A stretch of DNA of 64,000 nt. It comes from Ilyobacter polytropus DSM 2926 (GTDB lineage: Bacteria; Fusobacteriota; Fusobacteriia; Fusobacteriales; Fusobacteriaceae). Positions 1 to 8,560 of the stretch are shown piece by piece. Both the position numbers and the translations under genes were made by a program. The stretch is from assembly GCF_000165505.1 (NCBI RefSeq), contig NC_014633.1, positions 372,001 through 436,000 on the forward strand, read 5' to 3'. The notes below the pieces were generated by a model. That model was not told the DNA's origin, did no database searches, and saw only the letters and a list, made by a program, of their open reading frames with translations. The first letter of the stretch is position 1. Every line of letters starts with the position of its first letter.

Positions 1-674
1 AATTCATAAAGATATTTAAACAGAAGAGAGTCGACGGGATTATTTTTGTAGCGACTAATATAGCTGAGGAACACATAAAGTTATTGAAAAAGATGAAGAT
101 ACCTACGGTTTTTATAGGACAGGATTCAAGTAGTTATGATTTTTCCTGTGTCGTTCACGATGATTATGGTGCTACAGTGGAGATGACAAACTATCTTTTG
201 AATAAGGGACACCGAAAGATAGGATTTATAGGGGTAGATGAGATAGACAGAGCAGTAGGATATCAGAGAAGAAGAGGTTACGAAGCTGCCCTAAAGGAAC
301 ACGGGATAGATGTAGACAGGAACCTTATCTCTATAGGTAACTTCGAAATTTCATCTGTGGATGCTTCTATGAGAAAACTTATGAAAGAAAATCCTACAGC
401 AATATTTGCAGTTACTGATAACCTGGCTGTAGGTGCTATAAATTATCTCCTGAAAAATGGATACAGGGTTCCTGAGGATATATCAGTTGTGGGAGAGGGA
501 GATTCTGGTATAGCGGAGATTTATAATCCTGGTTTGACGACTATAAAATATCAGTATTTAGAATCAGGAGAAGAGTCTGCCAGAGTTTTGATGAGAATTT
601 TAAAAACCGATAAATCAGAAAAAAAAATAATGAATTATAGACTGGTGGAAAGAGAGAGTGCTAGGAAAATATAG
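1..674 (+). CDS. LacI/GalR-family regulator, C-terminal part
   Basis: Effector-binding part of a LacI/GalR repressor. The frame is open from base 3, so the gene starts before the window and its helix-turn-helix head is not visible. The readable part begins with a DGIIFV strand and continues with RRRGYEAAL and AVTDNLAVGAINYLL, as in the periplasmic-binding-protein-like core of GalR regulators. It lies just upstream of sucrose PTS, hydrolase and fructokinase genes on the same strand, so a ScrR-like role (release of DNA when a sucrose-derived ligand is bound) is inferred from position. A perfect dyad 22 bases after its stop is a likely operator. Family call firm; ligand inferred. Confidence 0.88.
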   Translation, partial: FIKIFKQKRVDGIIFVATNIAEEHIKLLKKMKIPTVFIGQDSSSYDFSCVVHDDYGATVEMTNYLLNKGHRKIGFIGVDEIDRAVGYQRRRGYEAALKEHGIDVDRNLISIGNFEISSVDASMRKLMKENPTAIFAVTDNLAVGAINYLLKNGYRVPEDISVVGEGDSGIAEIYNPGLTTIKYQYLESGEESARVLMRILKTDKSEKKIMNYRLVERESARKI

Positions 675-683
675 CCTTCTCTT

Positions 684-721
684 TTTTCCGGATTGTGGTA
701 TCGATACCATGTTTCGGAAAA
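684..721 (+). promoter_or_regulatory. Nested palindrome: candidate LacI-type operator or hairpin
   Basis: A perfect 14-base palindrome, TGGTATCGATACCA (696-709), sits inside a wider inverted repeat with the same centre (TTTTCCG at 684-690, CGGAAAA at 715-721). LacI-family operators are dyads with a central CG, as here. It lies between the regulator and the first PTS gene, where a self-controlled sucrose operator is expected. As RNA it could also fold and be followed by an A/T-rich run, so a weak terminator after the regulator is possible. Seen directly; function inferred. Confidence 0.55.
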
Positions 722-764
722 ATATTTTTATTGCTTTTATTTTAAAGTAAGGAGTGGATTTCAA

Positions 765-1280
765 ATGGGTATTCTGTCAAAAATTTTTGGAAGTAAAAAA
801 GTAGTTGAAAAAGAAGTAGCTGAAAAAAAAGTATTGGAAATATATTCTCCAATTGACGGCGATGTTGTGAGTCTTTCAGAAGTCCCAGACGAAGCTTTTG
901 CATGTAAGGCTATAGGAGACGGAGTCGCAATAATTCCTTCAGGAGAGATGATATACTCACCAATGGATACAGAAGATATGAGCATATTTGAAACAAATCA
1001 TGCAGTGTCTTTTGAGTCAAAAGAAGGTCTTGAGCTGATAGTTCATTTTGGGGTAGACACTGTGAATTTAAAAGGAAAGGGATTTGAAAGAATTGGAACA
1101 GAAGGATCGGCAAAGACAGGTGATAAACTTGTGAAATATGATCTTGAATATCTAAAAACCAATGCTAAATCTGTAAAAACACCGGTAATAATATCTAATA
1201 TGGAGCTTGTAGAGGAGATAGAGAGAGTATCAGGGAAAGTAAAGGCCGGAGATCTTCTCATGAGGGTAAAAATGAAGTAA
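765..1280 (+). CDS. PTS glucose-type IIA component
   Basis: Free-standing EIIA of the glucose/sucrose class, 171 residues, passing phosphate from HPr to a IIB domain. The motif VHFGVDTV carries the phosphorylated histidine (about residue 94), and the second conserved histidine is in ETNHAV (about 79). SPIDG near the N-terminus and GDGVAI are also typical. ATG 765 is preferred because AAGGAG lies just before it; a longer frame reaching 693 would run through the upstream dyad. The neighbouring sucrose IIBC has no IIA domain, so this protein most likely completes that transporter. It may also act as a Crr-like regulatory protein. Confidence 0.88.
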   Translation: MGILSKIFGSKKVVEKEVAEKKVLEIYSPIDGDVVSLSEVPDEAFACKAIGDGVAIIPSGEMIYSPMDTEDMSIFETNHAVSFESKEGLELIVHFGVDTVNLKGKGFERIGTEGSAKTGDKLVKYDLEYLKTNAKSVKTPVIISNMELVEEIERVSGKVKAGDLLMRVKMK

Positions 1281-1341
1281 AAAAAAGTTATTGGTCTAAA
1301 AATGGTAATGTTATTCTAAAGCTATATAAAGGAGGAATGAA

Positions 1342-2706
1342 ATGGATTATAAGAAAATTGCTCAGGAGATAATTATTGGTATAGGGGGAAGAGAGAATAT
1401 ATCAAGTGCAGCTCACTGTGCCACAAGACTAAGACTGGTACTAAATGACGAAACTAGTGTAAATAAAGAGAATATTGAAAAAATAGAGGGTGTAAAAGGA
1501 GCTTTTTCAACTGCAGGTCAGTATCAGATAATTCTGGGGCAGGGAGTTGTAAATAAGGTATATGCAGAGATGACAGGAGCGGGAGAGATAAAAGCCTCTT
1601 CTAAAAGTGAAGCAACCAAAGAAGCTATGAAAAATCTTAATATTGTTCAAAAAATTGCCAGAACATTATCAAATATATTTGTTCCTGTAATACCGGCAAT
1701 CGTAGCATCGGGTCTTTTGATGGGACTTTTAGGTATGGGTGCAAGATTCAACTGGTTTGATTCATCTAGTGATATGTTTGCCCTTCTGGACATGTTTTCC
1801 AATGCGGCTTTTGTATTTTTACCGGTACTGATTGCATTCTCAGCAGCCAGAGAATTTGACTGCAACCCTTATCTTGCAGCAGCTCTCGGAGGGATTTTGA
1901 TACATCCGGCACTTCAAAATGCCTGGACTGTGGGAGGAGGGATCACAGGATTCTTCCAAATTGGAGGACTTAAGGTAGCAAAGTTAGGTTATCAGGGAAC
2001 TGTACTGCCTATACTTATAGCTGTATGGGTGATGTCTCATGTGGAAAAAAATATAAGAAAAATAGTTCCCAACGTTCTTGACATTATCTTGACGCCATTT
2101 TTGACAATACTTATTACAGGTTTTGTTTCGCTATTTATTATTGGCCCTGCTGGTAGAGCACTAGGTACTGGAATATCTCTTGGACTGGGATCGGTGCTGA
2201 GCGGAGCCGGTGCAGTTGCTGGACTTATTTTCGGAGGACTTTATTCTACTATAGTTATAACAGGAGTTCACCACTCTTTCCATGCCTTTGAAGCTGAAAT
2301 GATAAAAAATATAGGCGGAAACTACCTCTTGCCTATCTGGTCTATGGCAAATGTGGCTCAAGGCGGAGCTGCCCTGGCTGTATTCTTTAAAACAAAAGAC
2401 AAAAAACTAAAATCCATAGCACTTCCTTCAGGAATATCTTGCTTCCTTGGAATAACTGAGGCTGCCATCTTTGGTGTAAACTTAAAACTGATTAAGCCAT
2501 TTATAGGGGCTGCAATTGGAGGAGCTGTAGGAGGAGCCTATGTAGTAATGAGCAAGGTCTTCATGACAGGAGTCGGGGTAACAGGGATACCTGGAACAGC
2601 CATTGTGTCTACAAATTCTACGGTTAACTATATTGTCGGTATGGCTCTTGCCCTGGGAGCATCATTTGTAGCTACATGGGTAATGGGTTTCAAGGAAAAC
2701 AATTAA
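1342..2706 (+). CDS. scrA: PTS sucrose-specific IIBC permease
   Basis: Membrane permease that imports and phosphorylates sucrose to sucrose-6-phosphate; 454 residues, the normal size for a IIBC protein. The N-terminal IIB domain holds the phospho-cysteine in AAHCATRLRL (Cys26). From about residue 105 a multi-span IIC domain follows, with the conserved GITEAAIFGV segment near the C-terminal third. No IIA domain is fused, which fits the separate IIA gene 61 bases upstream. A strong AAAGGAGG site precedes the ATG. Sucrose specificity comes from overall similarity to ScrA and from the hydrolase and fructokinase downstream; trehalose or beta-glucoside permeases are related but fit the context less well. 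Confidence 0.9.
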   Translation: MDYKKIAQEIIIGIGGRENISSAAHCATRLRLVLNDETSVNKENIEKIEGVKGAFSTAGQYQIILGQGVVNKVYAEMTGAGEIKASSKSEATKEAMKNLNIVQKIARTLSNIFVPVIPAIVASGLLMGLLGMGARFNWFDSSSDMFALLDMFSNAAFVFLPVLIAFSAAREFDCNPYLAAALGGILIHPALQNAWTVGGGITGFFQIGGLKVAKLGYQGTVLPILIAVWVMSHVEKNIRKIVPNVLDIILTPFLTILITGFVSLFIIGPAGRALGTGISLGLGSVLSGAGAVAGLIFGGLYSTIVITGVHHSFHAFEAEMIKNIGGNYLLPIWSMANVAQGGAALAVFFKTKDKKLKSIALPSGISCFLGITEAAIFGVNLKLIKPFIGAAIGGAVGGAYVVMSKVFMTGVGVTGIPGTAIVSTNSTVNYIVGMALALGASFVATWVMGFKENN

Positions 2707-2710
2707 GGAT

Positions 2711-2732
2711 TAAGAGGGACTTGTCCCTCTTA
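2711..2732 (+). terminator. Intra-operon hairpin between scrA and scrB
   Basis: TAAGAGGGA and TCCCTCTTA form a perfect 9-base stem with a 4-base loop, followed by TGCTTTATTTTAAT. The tail is only partly T-rich, so this looks like a leaky terminator or an mRNA-stabilising 3' end that would set the ratio of permease to hydrolase. Confidence 0.6.
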
Positions 2733-2779
2733 TGCTTTATTTTAATTATAAATAAGTTGTAAAATACGGGAGTGAAGAG

Positions 2780-4213
2780 ATGTTTAGTTTAATAAAAAAA
2801 GCCATGGATGAGGTGGAAAATAAAAAGAATATGGTAGAGAAAGATTATCACAGACTTTCTTATCACCTTATGGCTCCTTCAGGGCTTATAAATGATCCCA
2901 ATGGATTTAGTTATTATGACGGAAAGTATCATCTTTTCTATCAATGGAATCCCTTTGAATGCAACCACAGTACGAAATTCTGGGGACATTTTACAAGTAA
3001 AGATCTGGTTTCATGGGAAAATCTTCTGCCAGTATTGGCTCCAGAGGACTGGTACGATAAAAATGGATGTTATTCAGGGAGTGCCATTGAAAAAGATGGT
3101 CAGCTAATTCTCTTTTATACTGGAAATGTGAAGGATGACTATGGGAACAGAGAGAGCTACCAGTGTCTTGCAATATCTGATAACGGAGAAGATTTTGAGA
3201 AATTAGGACCAGTTATTGTAAATCAGCCGGAAGGATACACCAGGCATTTTAGAGATCCTAAGGTGTGGAAAGAGGGAGAAGTATACTATGCAGTCATAGG
3301 AGCCCAAAGGGATAATCTCACAGGAGCAGCAGCCTTGTATAGTTCCGGTGACATGAAGAACTGGAATTTTTTAGGGGAGATAAAGACAAATCTCGAAAAT
3401 TTCGGATATATGTGGGAATGTCCCGATTATTTTAAAATAAAGGGAGAAGGGGTTTTTATTTTTTCTCCTCAGGGAATACCACCAGAAGGAGACCGATATA
3501 ATAACATATACCAGTCTGGATATGTGCTTGGAAATCTAGATCTTGAAAAGGCAACTCTTAATCATGGTGTATTTCACGAGTTAGACAGGGGATTTGACTT
3601 TTATGCACCTCAGACAATGATAGATGAAAAAGGAAGAAGGATAATGGTGGCCTGGGGAGGGCTTCCTGAGGTCACTTACCCAACAGAGGATAAAGGTTGG
3701 GTTCACTGCCTCACTATGCCTAGAGAGCTTGAGATAATAGATGGGAAGCTGGTGCAAAGACCTGTAGAAGAGATGAAAAAACTCAGAAGAGATTTCGTCC
3801 AGATTGAGGAGCGGATTTCCGGTAAAAAGACTTATCCTGGTATAGAGGGTGACTCCTTTGAAATGATCTGCAGAATGAAAAGTATAGAGGCTGGGGAATT
3901 TGGTATAAACTTACGTGTAGGTAAAAATGAGAAAACCACATTGAAATATAATAGGCTTGAAAAAAAAGTCACGCTAGACAGAAGCAATTCTGGAGAGATC
4001 TTTGCTGAAGAATACGGGACAACTAGAAAATGCCCTATTGATTCTTCAGAGATCACTTTTCATATATTTATGGACAAATCAATGATAGAAGTTTTCATAA
4101 ATAATGGTAGAGAGGTTTTTACTGCTAGAATATTTCCAGATGAAAAAAGCCAAGGAATAGAGTTTATTTCAGATAGTGAAGCAGAAATAAGTATAAAAAA
4201 ATGGAATATATGA
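2780..4213 (+). CDS. scrB: Sucrose-6-phosphate hydrolase (GH32)
   Basis: Splits sucrose-6-phosphate into glucose-6-phosphate and fructose in the cytoplasm. 477 residues without a signal peptide, normal for ScrB. GH32 signatures are present in order: the nucleophile in INDPNG (Asp39), the transition-state stabiliser in FRDP (Asp159), and the acid/base in ECPD (Glu213). A beta-sandwich C-terminal module follows from about residue 330. It lies after the sucrose permease and 12 bases before fructokinase, so the three encode the full route from sucrose to fructose-6-phosphate. An intracellular beta-fructosidase on free sucrose is less likely given the PTS. Confidence 0.93.
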   Translation: MFSLIKKAMDEVENKKNMVEKDYHRLSYHLMAPSGLINDPNGFSYYDGKYHLFYQWNPFECNHSTKFWGHFTSKDLVSWENLLPVLAPEDWYDKNGCYSGSAIEKDGQLILFYTGNVKDDYGNRESYQCLAISDNGEDFEKLGPVIVNQPEGYTRHFRDPKVWKEGEVYYAVIGAQRDNLTGAAALYSSGDMKNWNFLGEIKTNLENFGYMWECPDYFKIKGEGVFIFSPQGIPPEGDRYNNIYQSGYVLGNLDLEKATLNHGVFHELDRGFDFYAPQTMIDEKGRRIMVAWGGLPEVTYPTEDKGWVHCLTMPRELEIIDGKLVQRPVEEMKKLRRDFVQIEERISGKKTYPGIEGDSFEMICRMKSIEAGEFGINLRVGKNEKTTLKYNRLEKKVTLDRSNSGEIFAEEYGTTRKCPIDSSEITFHIFMDKSMIEVFINNGREVFTARIFPDEKSQGIEFISDSEAEISIKKWNI

Positions 4214-4225
4214 TGAGGTGAAAAG

Positions 4226-5182
4226 ATGAATCCGAAAATAGTATGTATAGGGGAGCTTTTGATAGATTTTATCTGTAAAGATATAGATAGTGACCTTATT
4301 GACGGAGAAAAATTTGAAAAAAAAGCAGGGGGAGCTCCTGCCAATGTATGTGCAGCAGCGGCAAAGCTTGGTCAAAAGGTAGGATTTATAGGGAAGGTAG
4401 GATATGATTCCTTTGGAAAGTTCTTGGAGAGGACTCTTATAGAGACAGGAGTCGACACCAGGATGCTTTATTTTGACAGGGAAGAACCTACAACTTTAGC
4501 TTTTGTTTCTCTCAGGAAAGACGGAGAAAGAGATTTTATATTCAACAGGGGAGCCGATGAAAATCTTTCTTTTAAAGAACTGGATTTGGATAAACTAGAG
4601 GAAGTCAAAATATTTCACTTTGGGTCGGCTACAGCACTTTTAGGTGGAAACCTCAAAAAAACCTATTATGAACTAATGAAATATGCAAAATCTAAAGGGG
4701 CCTTTGTTTCATTTGACCCAAATTGGAGAGGAGCACTTTTCGGTGAGAGAAAAGAGGAGTTCAGAGCCGAAAGTATAAAATGTCTTGCTCAGGCTGATTT
4801 TACAAAGGTTAGTGACGAAGAGGCCAGAATTATAAGCGGGAAAGAAAATCTTGAAGAGGCAGTTGACGAGATTCATAAATACGGGACAAGGTCTGTTGTG
4901 GTAACTTTGGGGAAAGAGGGAACCCTTCTCAGCATAGACGGAGAAAAAGTAGTAGTTGAAAGTATAGGGGTGAAATCAGTAGATTCCACAGGAGCAGGAG
5001 ATGCTTTTATAGGTGGAGTTCTGTATAAGCTGTCAATGGAAGAAAATCCAAATAAAGCTATCTGTGATTTTGAAAAAACAAGGGAAATAGTGAGCTTTGC
5101 CAATAAAGTAGGTGCTATAACATGCACTAAATTCGGAGCAATTGCCGCACTTCCGACTTTAGAAGAAGTAGAGGGAATTTAG
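4226..5182 (+). CDS. scrK: Fructokinase (PfkB/ribokinase family)
   Basis: Phosphorylates the fructose released by ScrB to fructose-6-phosphate. 318 residues with both PfkB signatures: the N-terminal GGAPANVCAAAAKLG and the C-terminal DSTGAGDAF that carries the catalytic aspartate (about residue 258). It is the last gene of the sucrose cluster, begins 12 bases after scrB, and is followed by a strong intrinsic terminator. Other PfkB sugar kinases look alike; fructose is assigned mainly from context. Confidence 0.9.
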   Translation: MNPKIVCIGELLIDFICKDIDSDLIDGEKFEKKAGGAPANVCAAAAKLGQKVGFIGKVGYDSFGKFLERTLIETGVDTRMLYFDREEPTTLAFVSLRKDGERDFIFNRGADENLSFKELDLDKLEEVKIFHFGSATALLGGNLKKTYYELMKYAKSKGAFVSFDPNWRGALFGERKEEFRAESIKCLAQADFTKVSDEEARIISGKENLEEAVDEIHKYGTRSVVVTLGKEGTLLSIDGEKVVVESIGVKSVDSTGAGDAFIGGVLYKLSMEENPNKAICDFEKTREIVSFANKVGAITCTKFGAIAALPTLEEVEGI

Positions 5183-5247
5183 ACAGAGAAAATTTGAGTA
5201 TTTAATAATAACTGCGGGCAAGTTTTGTAATGAATAAAATTGATGCT

Positions 5248-5284
5248 AAACCTTTTTCAGATGCTGTCTGGAAAAGGTTTTTTT
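5248..5284 (+). terminator. Intrinsic terminator of the sucrose operon
   Basis: AAACCTTTTTCAG and CTGGAAAAGGTTT form a long hairpin around ATGCTGT, followed by seven T residues. It closes the plus-strand sucrose operon where it meets the minus-strand queuosine operon. Confidence 0.9.
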
Positions 5285-5320
5285 GTATATTTTATGATTA
5301 GGCAGATTGCAGAAAATAAA

Positions 5321-5354
5321 AAATCCCTTATAAATATTATTTTATAAGGGATTT
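5321..5354 (-). terminator. Intrinsic terminator of the queuosine operon
   Basis: AAATCCCTTATAAA and its complement form a perfect 14-base stem around TATTAT. On the minus strand it is followed by a T-rich run, so it ends the queC transcript. Confidence 0.85.
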
Positions 5355-5398
5355 GGAAATCACTTGGGAATTCTCTTTTGAATTTTAAGTGATATATT

Positions 5399-6067
5399 TT
5401 ATTTAAATTTTCTTTTAAATTCAACATATCCATTTTTTCTAAGTTTGCAGGCGGGACATTCTCCGCATCCATTTCCGATTATTCCGTTATAGCATGTAAG
5501 TGTCTCATTTTTGATTATATCAAGAACTCCCAGGTCATCTGCCATTTTCCAAGTTTCTGCCTTGTCTAACCACATAAGAGGTGTGTCGATTACAAACTGG
5601 TAGTCCATGGCCAGACTGAGAGTTGTGCTTATAGATTTTATGAATATATCCCTGCAGTCAGGATAACCACTAAAGTCACTTTGGGACACTCCAGTTATAA
5701 CATGATTGATATTTCTCTGTTTGGCGAATATAGAGGCGAAAGTCAGGAAGATCATGTTTCTTCCGTCTACAAATGTATTTGGAAGTCCCCCTTCAGGAGC
5801 TTCTTTATCTACCTTTATATCTGTTCTTGTTAGAGCATTTGGAGCCAGCTGACTGAGAAGTCCCATATCGAGTATATGGTGTTCTACATCATATTTTTTA
5901 CAGATATCTTTAGCACACTGAAGTTCTAGATCATGCTTTTGACCGTAATTAAATGATAGTGCTATAACCTCTTTAAACTTTTTTTTTGCCCAGAATAGCA
6001 GGGTAGAGCTGTCCTGACCACCGCTAAAAACCAATACGCATCTGTCTTTATCTATTATATTCTGCAT
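5399..6067 (-). CDS. queC: 7-cyano-7-deazaguanine synthase
   Basis: Makes preQ0 from 7-carboxy-7-deazaguanine, ammonia and ATP. The PP-loop [11 protein letters not shown] near the N-terminus binds ATP, and the C-terminal zinc site is visible as [16 protein letters not shown]. 222 residues from ATG 6067, chosen because AGGAGG sits 8 bases upstream; a longer frame would overlap folE. It is the last gene of the operon folE-queE-queD-queC, which supplies every step from GTP to preQ0. queF, tgt and queA are not in this window. Confidence 0.95.
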   Translation of the reverse strand: MQNIIDKDRCVLVFSGGQDSSTLLFWAKKKFKEVIALSFNYGQKHDLELQCAKDICKKYDVEHHILDMGLLSQLAPNALTRTDIKVDKEAPEGGLPNTFVDGRNMIFLTFASIFAKQRNINHVITGVSQSDFSGYPDCRDIFIKSISTTLSLAMDYQFVIDTPLMWLDKAETWKMADDLGVLDIIKNETLTCYNGIIGNGCGECPACKLRKNGYVEFKRKFK

Positions 6068-6080
6068 CAATAATTTCCTC

Positions 6081-6674
6081 CTATGATCTGTAAAGTTCCA
6101 TAAGTCTTCCATAAAGGGCATCATCTGATTTGAATCTTCCCCTCAGGGTAGTGGTAATAGTCTTAGTTCCAGGTTTTTTTATACCCCTGGTGGTCATGCA
6201 TCCATGCTCACCTTTTACTATTACAGCCACATCGTGACTTTGAGTTACTTTTTGGATTATTTCTGCTATATCTTTTCCTATTCTCTCTTGAAGCTGAGGT
6301 CTTCTTGAAACCATATCTGCTATACGGGCTATTTTACTAAGCCCGATCACCTTTTCCCTAGGTATATATGCCACAGCTACTGTCATATTGTACATAAGTG
6401 AAAGATGATGTTCACAGTGGGAAAATATGTCAATATCCTTCATAAGTACCATATCGCTTCCAGGTTCGGTATAAATATCCTCTTCATCAAAAGTAACCCC
6501 ATACATATCTGCTATATCATCGTTTGTATAGGCGAGACCCAAAAATATCTCTGCATACATATTTGCAACTCTCTTTGGAGTGTCAACTAGACCTGGTCTG
6601 TCAGGATCGTCACCTAAGGCTTCTAATATTCCTTTTACATGTTCCTCTATTTTTTTCTTATCTATTTTTTTCAT
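6081..6674 (-). CDS. folE: GTP cyclohydrolase I
   Basis: Converts GTP to dihydroneopterin triphosphate, the first step of both folate and queuosine synthesis. 197 residues; zinc and active-site motifs are [10 protein letters not shown] and HGCMTTRG, with [14 protein letters not shown] near the N-terminus. ATG 6674 follows AAAGAGGTG and overlaps the queE stop codon as TAATG, which implies translational coupling. Its place between queE and queC says that at least this copy serves queuosine. Confidence 0.95.
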   Translation of the reverse strand: MKKIDKKKIEEHVKGILEALGDDPDRPGLVDTPKRVANMYAEIFLGLAYTNDDIADMYGVTFDEEDIYTEPGSDMVLMKDIDIFSHCEHHLSLMYNMTVAVAYIPREKVIGLSKIARIADMVSRRPQLQERIGKDIAEIIQKVTQSHDVAVIVKGEHGCMTTRGIKKPGTKTITTTLRGRFKSDDALYGRLMELYRS

Positions 6675-7342
6675 TATACACCTCTTTCTTCTGGACTCCA
6701 TATGATTTTATGAAGCTGTATCTGCAGCCTCACCTTATTTAACTTATTGGTTTTCATAAATTCTACTATGGTTTCTCCTTCAATTTCCTTATATATTGGG
6801 CTGAAGAACACATGACACACTTCTGTCAGGTGATATTTGTCAATTAAATCTTTTGCTTTGGAAAGGTCGTATTCATTTCCAACTACAAATTTTACCGTGT
6901 CATGTTCTGTAAGAGTCTCAAAGTTTTTCAAAAGCATTTTTTCTTCCATAAGGCTTGAAGATCCTTTATAATCCATTGTAAATGATAATCTTCTGCCATG
7001 ATTTTTTCTGAATTTCTGTATAGCTACACTGCCGTTGGTTTCCACCTCTATACACAGCTTTTCATCGGTGAGCAGATAGTCTATGAGCTCTCCCACACCT
7101 TCCTGTATAAGGGGCTCTCCCCCAGTCAGGGTTACATTAGTCACCCCGGTACTCTTGATATAATCATAAATCTCTTCTTTGCTCATTGATTTAAAGACTA
7201 CATCATCTTGGTTGGCCCACATGGTATCACAGTAGCTGCATCTCAAGTTACACCCCGCCAGTCTTATAAATACCGCCAACTCACCGGATTTTTTACCCTC
7301 TCCGTTTATACTCACAAAGGTTTCTACGACTTTATAATTCAT
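6674..7342 (-). CDS. queE: 7-carboxy-7-deazaguanine synthase (radical SAM)
   Basis: Radical-SAM enzyme that rearranges 6-carboxytetrahydropterin into 7-carboxy-7-deazaguanine. The cluster motif is CNLRCSYCD (about residues 31-39), followed by [10 protein letters not shown]. Start ATG 7342 is preceded by GGGAGG; an in-frame start 48 bases further up would overlap queD. 222 residues, normal for QueE. Third of the four core queuosine genes in transcription order after queD. Confidence 0.94.
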   Translation of the reverse strand: MNYKVVETFVSINGEGKKSGELAVFIRLAGCNLRCSYCDTMWANQDDVVFKSMSKEEIYDYIKSTGVTNVTLTGGEPLIQEGVGELIDYLLTDEKLCIEVETNGSVAIQKFRKNHGRRLSFTMDYKGSSSLMEEKMLLKNFETLTEHDTVKFVVGNEYDLSKAKDLIDKYHLTEVCHVFFSPIYKEIEGETIVEFMKTNKLNKVRLQIQLHKIIWSPEERGV

Positions 7343-7343
7343 C

Positions 7344-7772
7344 CTATCCTCCCTGCCTTTCATAGAGGGCGCAGTTAGTAGGAGTCTCATAGACGTGGAT
7401 TCTCTTTATTCTATATCCCATATTTTCTAGTTCCTCATAAAACTTACTTGCAAATCTCTCTGCCGTCGGTCTAAAATCCACCTCTATAATATTGAAACCG
7501 TCCTCTATTAAGAAGGAAAGGGTCTCTTTTCTCATGGAACCGGACTCTATAATTAAAGAATGGTCATAGTAATCAACCATTTTTTTTATATCTCTTTTGA
7601 GATCACCAAAATCTACCACCATGTCTCTTAACTGTCCCTCAGAAAAAAGCTTATCTCCTTCTACTTCTGCCACAACTCTCCATCTGTGGCCGTGGATATT
7701 GGCACATTTTCCTTGGTATCCTTTTAGAAAATGAGCACTGTCAAAATGATGCTCTGCTTTCAATATATACAT
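7344..7772 (-). CDS. queD: 6-carboxytetrahydropterin synthase
   Basis: Turns dihydroneopterin triphosphate into 6-carboxytetrahydropterin. 142 residues. The zinc histidines lie in FDSAHFL and HGHRW, the catalytic cysteine in GKCANIHGH, and DHSLI holds a further active-site histidine. ATG 7772 with GGAGGAACAG before it is chosen over the longer frame that would run into the activator gene. Only one base separates it from queE. Confidence 0.94.
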   Translation of the reverse strand: MYILKAEHHFDSAHFLKGYQGKCANIHGHRWRVVAEVEGDKLFSEGQLRDMVVDFGDLKRDIKKMVDYYDHSLIIESGSMRKETLSFLIEDGFNIIEVDFRPTAERFASKFYEELENMGYRIKRIHVYETPTNCALYERQGG

Positions 7773-7783
7773 CTGTTCCTCCG

Positions 7784-8548
7784 TTATTTTTTCATATGAT
7801 TGTGTGCAAAATAGCAGCATCCTATGGCTCCGTTGAACTGGGGATCATTTACTTCTGTTATTTTATCATAGTCGTTTTTCAGATATTTTTTAATTGCTTT
7901 ATTTCGGGCCACTCCACCTGTCACCACTAGGTTTCTTCCACGAAACTTTGTAAGAAGAGGCTTTAGCCTCTTGTACATAGAGTAGTTTACTCCGGCACAG
8001 AGTCTATCTAATGAGATTCCTTCGGCGATACATCCTATGAGTTCAGACTCTGAAAAAACTGCACAGGTAGAATTTAGTTCCACTGGATTTTCATGATGTT
8101 TTGATAACTCTTCTAAGGGAGTCTCTAGAACAGCACACATGTTCTCGAGATATCTCCCGCAAGAGGCTGCACACTTATCATTTAGATCAAGGTCAGTGGA
8201 TATGCCTTTTTCCACCTTCACTACTTTTACATCCTGTCCCCCTATATCTAGGAGGATGAAGTTTTTTAGCTTACTCTGAAAGGACGCCCCGTAGACATGG
8301 GCTTTTATCTCGTTTATAGGGGTAAATGTCTCTAAATCTGTGTTATTACGTCCGTATCCTGTAGACACAGCACGGTCTATCTCTTCTATTCCCAGTTTTT
8401 TTAGATCAACTAGGATTTTTCCGTCATAGGAGCAGTAGTCCCGATAAAATGAAACTGTGCTCACTTTGAGCTTTTTCAAGAGTTTCATATCTTCCATGAC
8501 GGCTATTTTTACCTCTCGGCTTCCTAAATCTATTCCTACAACTTTCAA
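7784..8548 (-). CDS. 2-hydroxyacyl-CoA dehydratase-type activator ATPase (HgdC/BadF family)
   Basis: ASKHA-fold ATPase that feeds a low-potential electron to a partner iron-sulfur protein using ATP. 254 residues, the family length. VGIDLGSREVK and LLDIGGQDVK are the two nucleotide-binding phosphate loops. Cys126 (in DKCAASCGRYLE) and Cys162 (in TCAVFSESE) match the pair that holds the single [4Fe-4S] cluster at the dimer interface in HgdC. It is 12 bases downstream of the HgdB-like partner and just upstream of queD in the same operon. In the family such activators serve hydroxyacyl-CoA dehydratases, benzoyl-CoA reductases or double-cubane proteins; the queuosine setting argues for a different substrate here. 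Confidence 0.88.
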   Translation of the reverse strand: MKVVGIDLGSREVKIAVMEDMKLLKKLKVSTVSFYRDYCSYDGKILVDLKKLGIEEIDRAVSTGYGRNNTDLETFTPINEIKAHVYGASFQSKLKNFILLDIGGQDVKVVKVEKGISTDLDLNDKCAASCGRYLENMCAVLETPLEELSKHHENPVELNSTCAVFSESELIGCIAEGISLDRLCAGVNYSMYKRLKPLLTKFRGRNLVVTGGVARNKAIKKYLKNDYDKITEVNDPQFNGAIGCCYFAHNHMKK

Positions 8549-8560
8549 TTTTTTCCTCCG

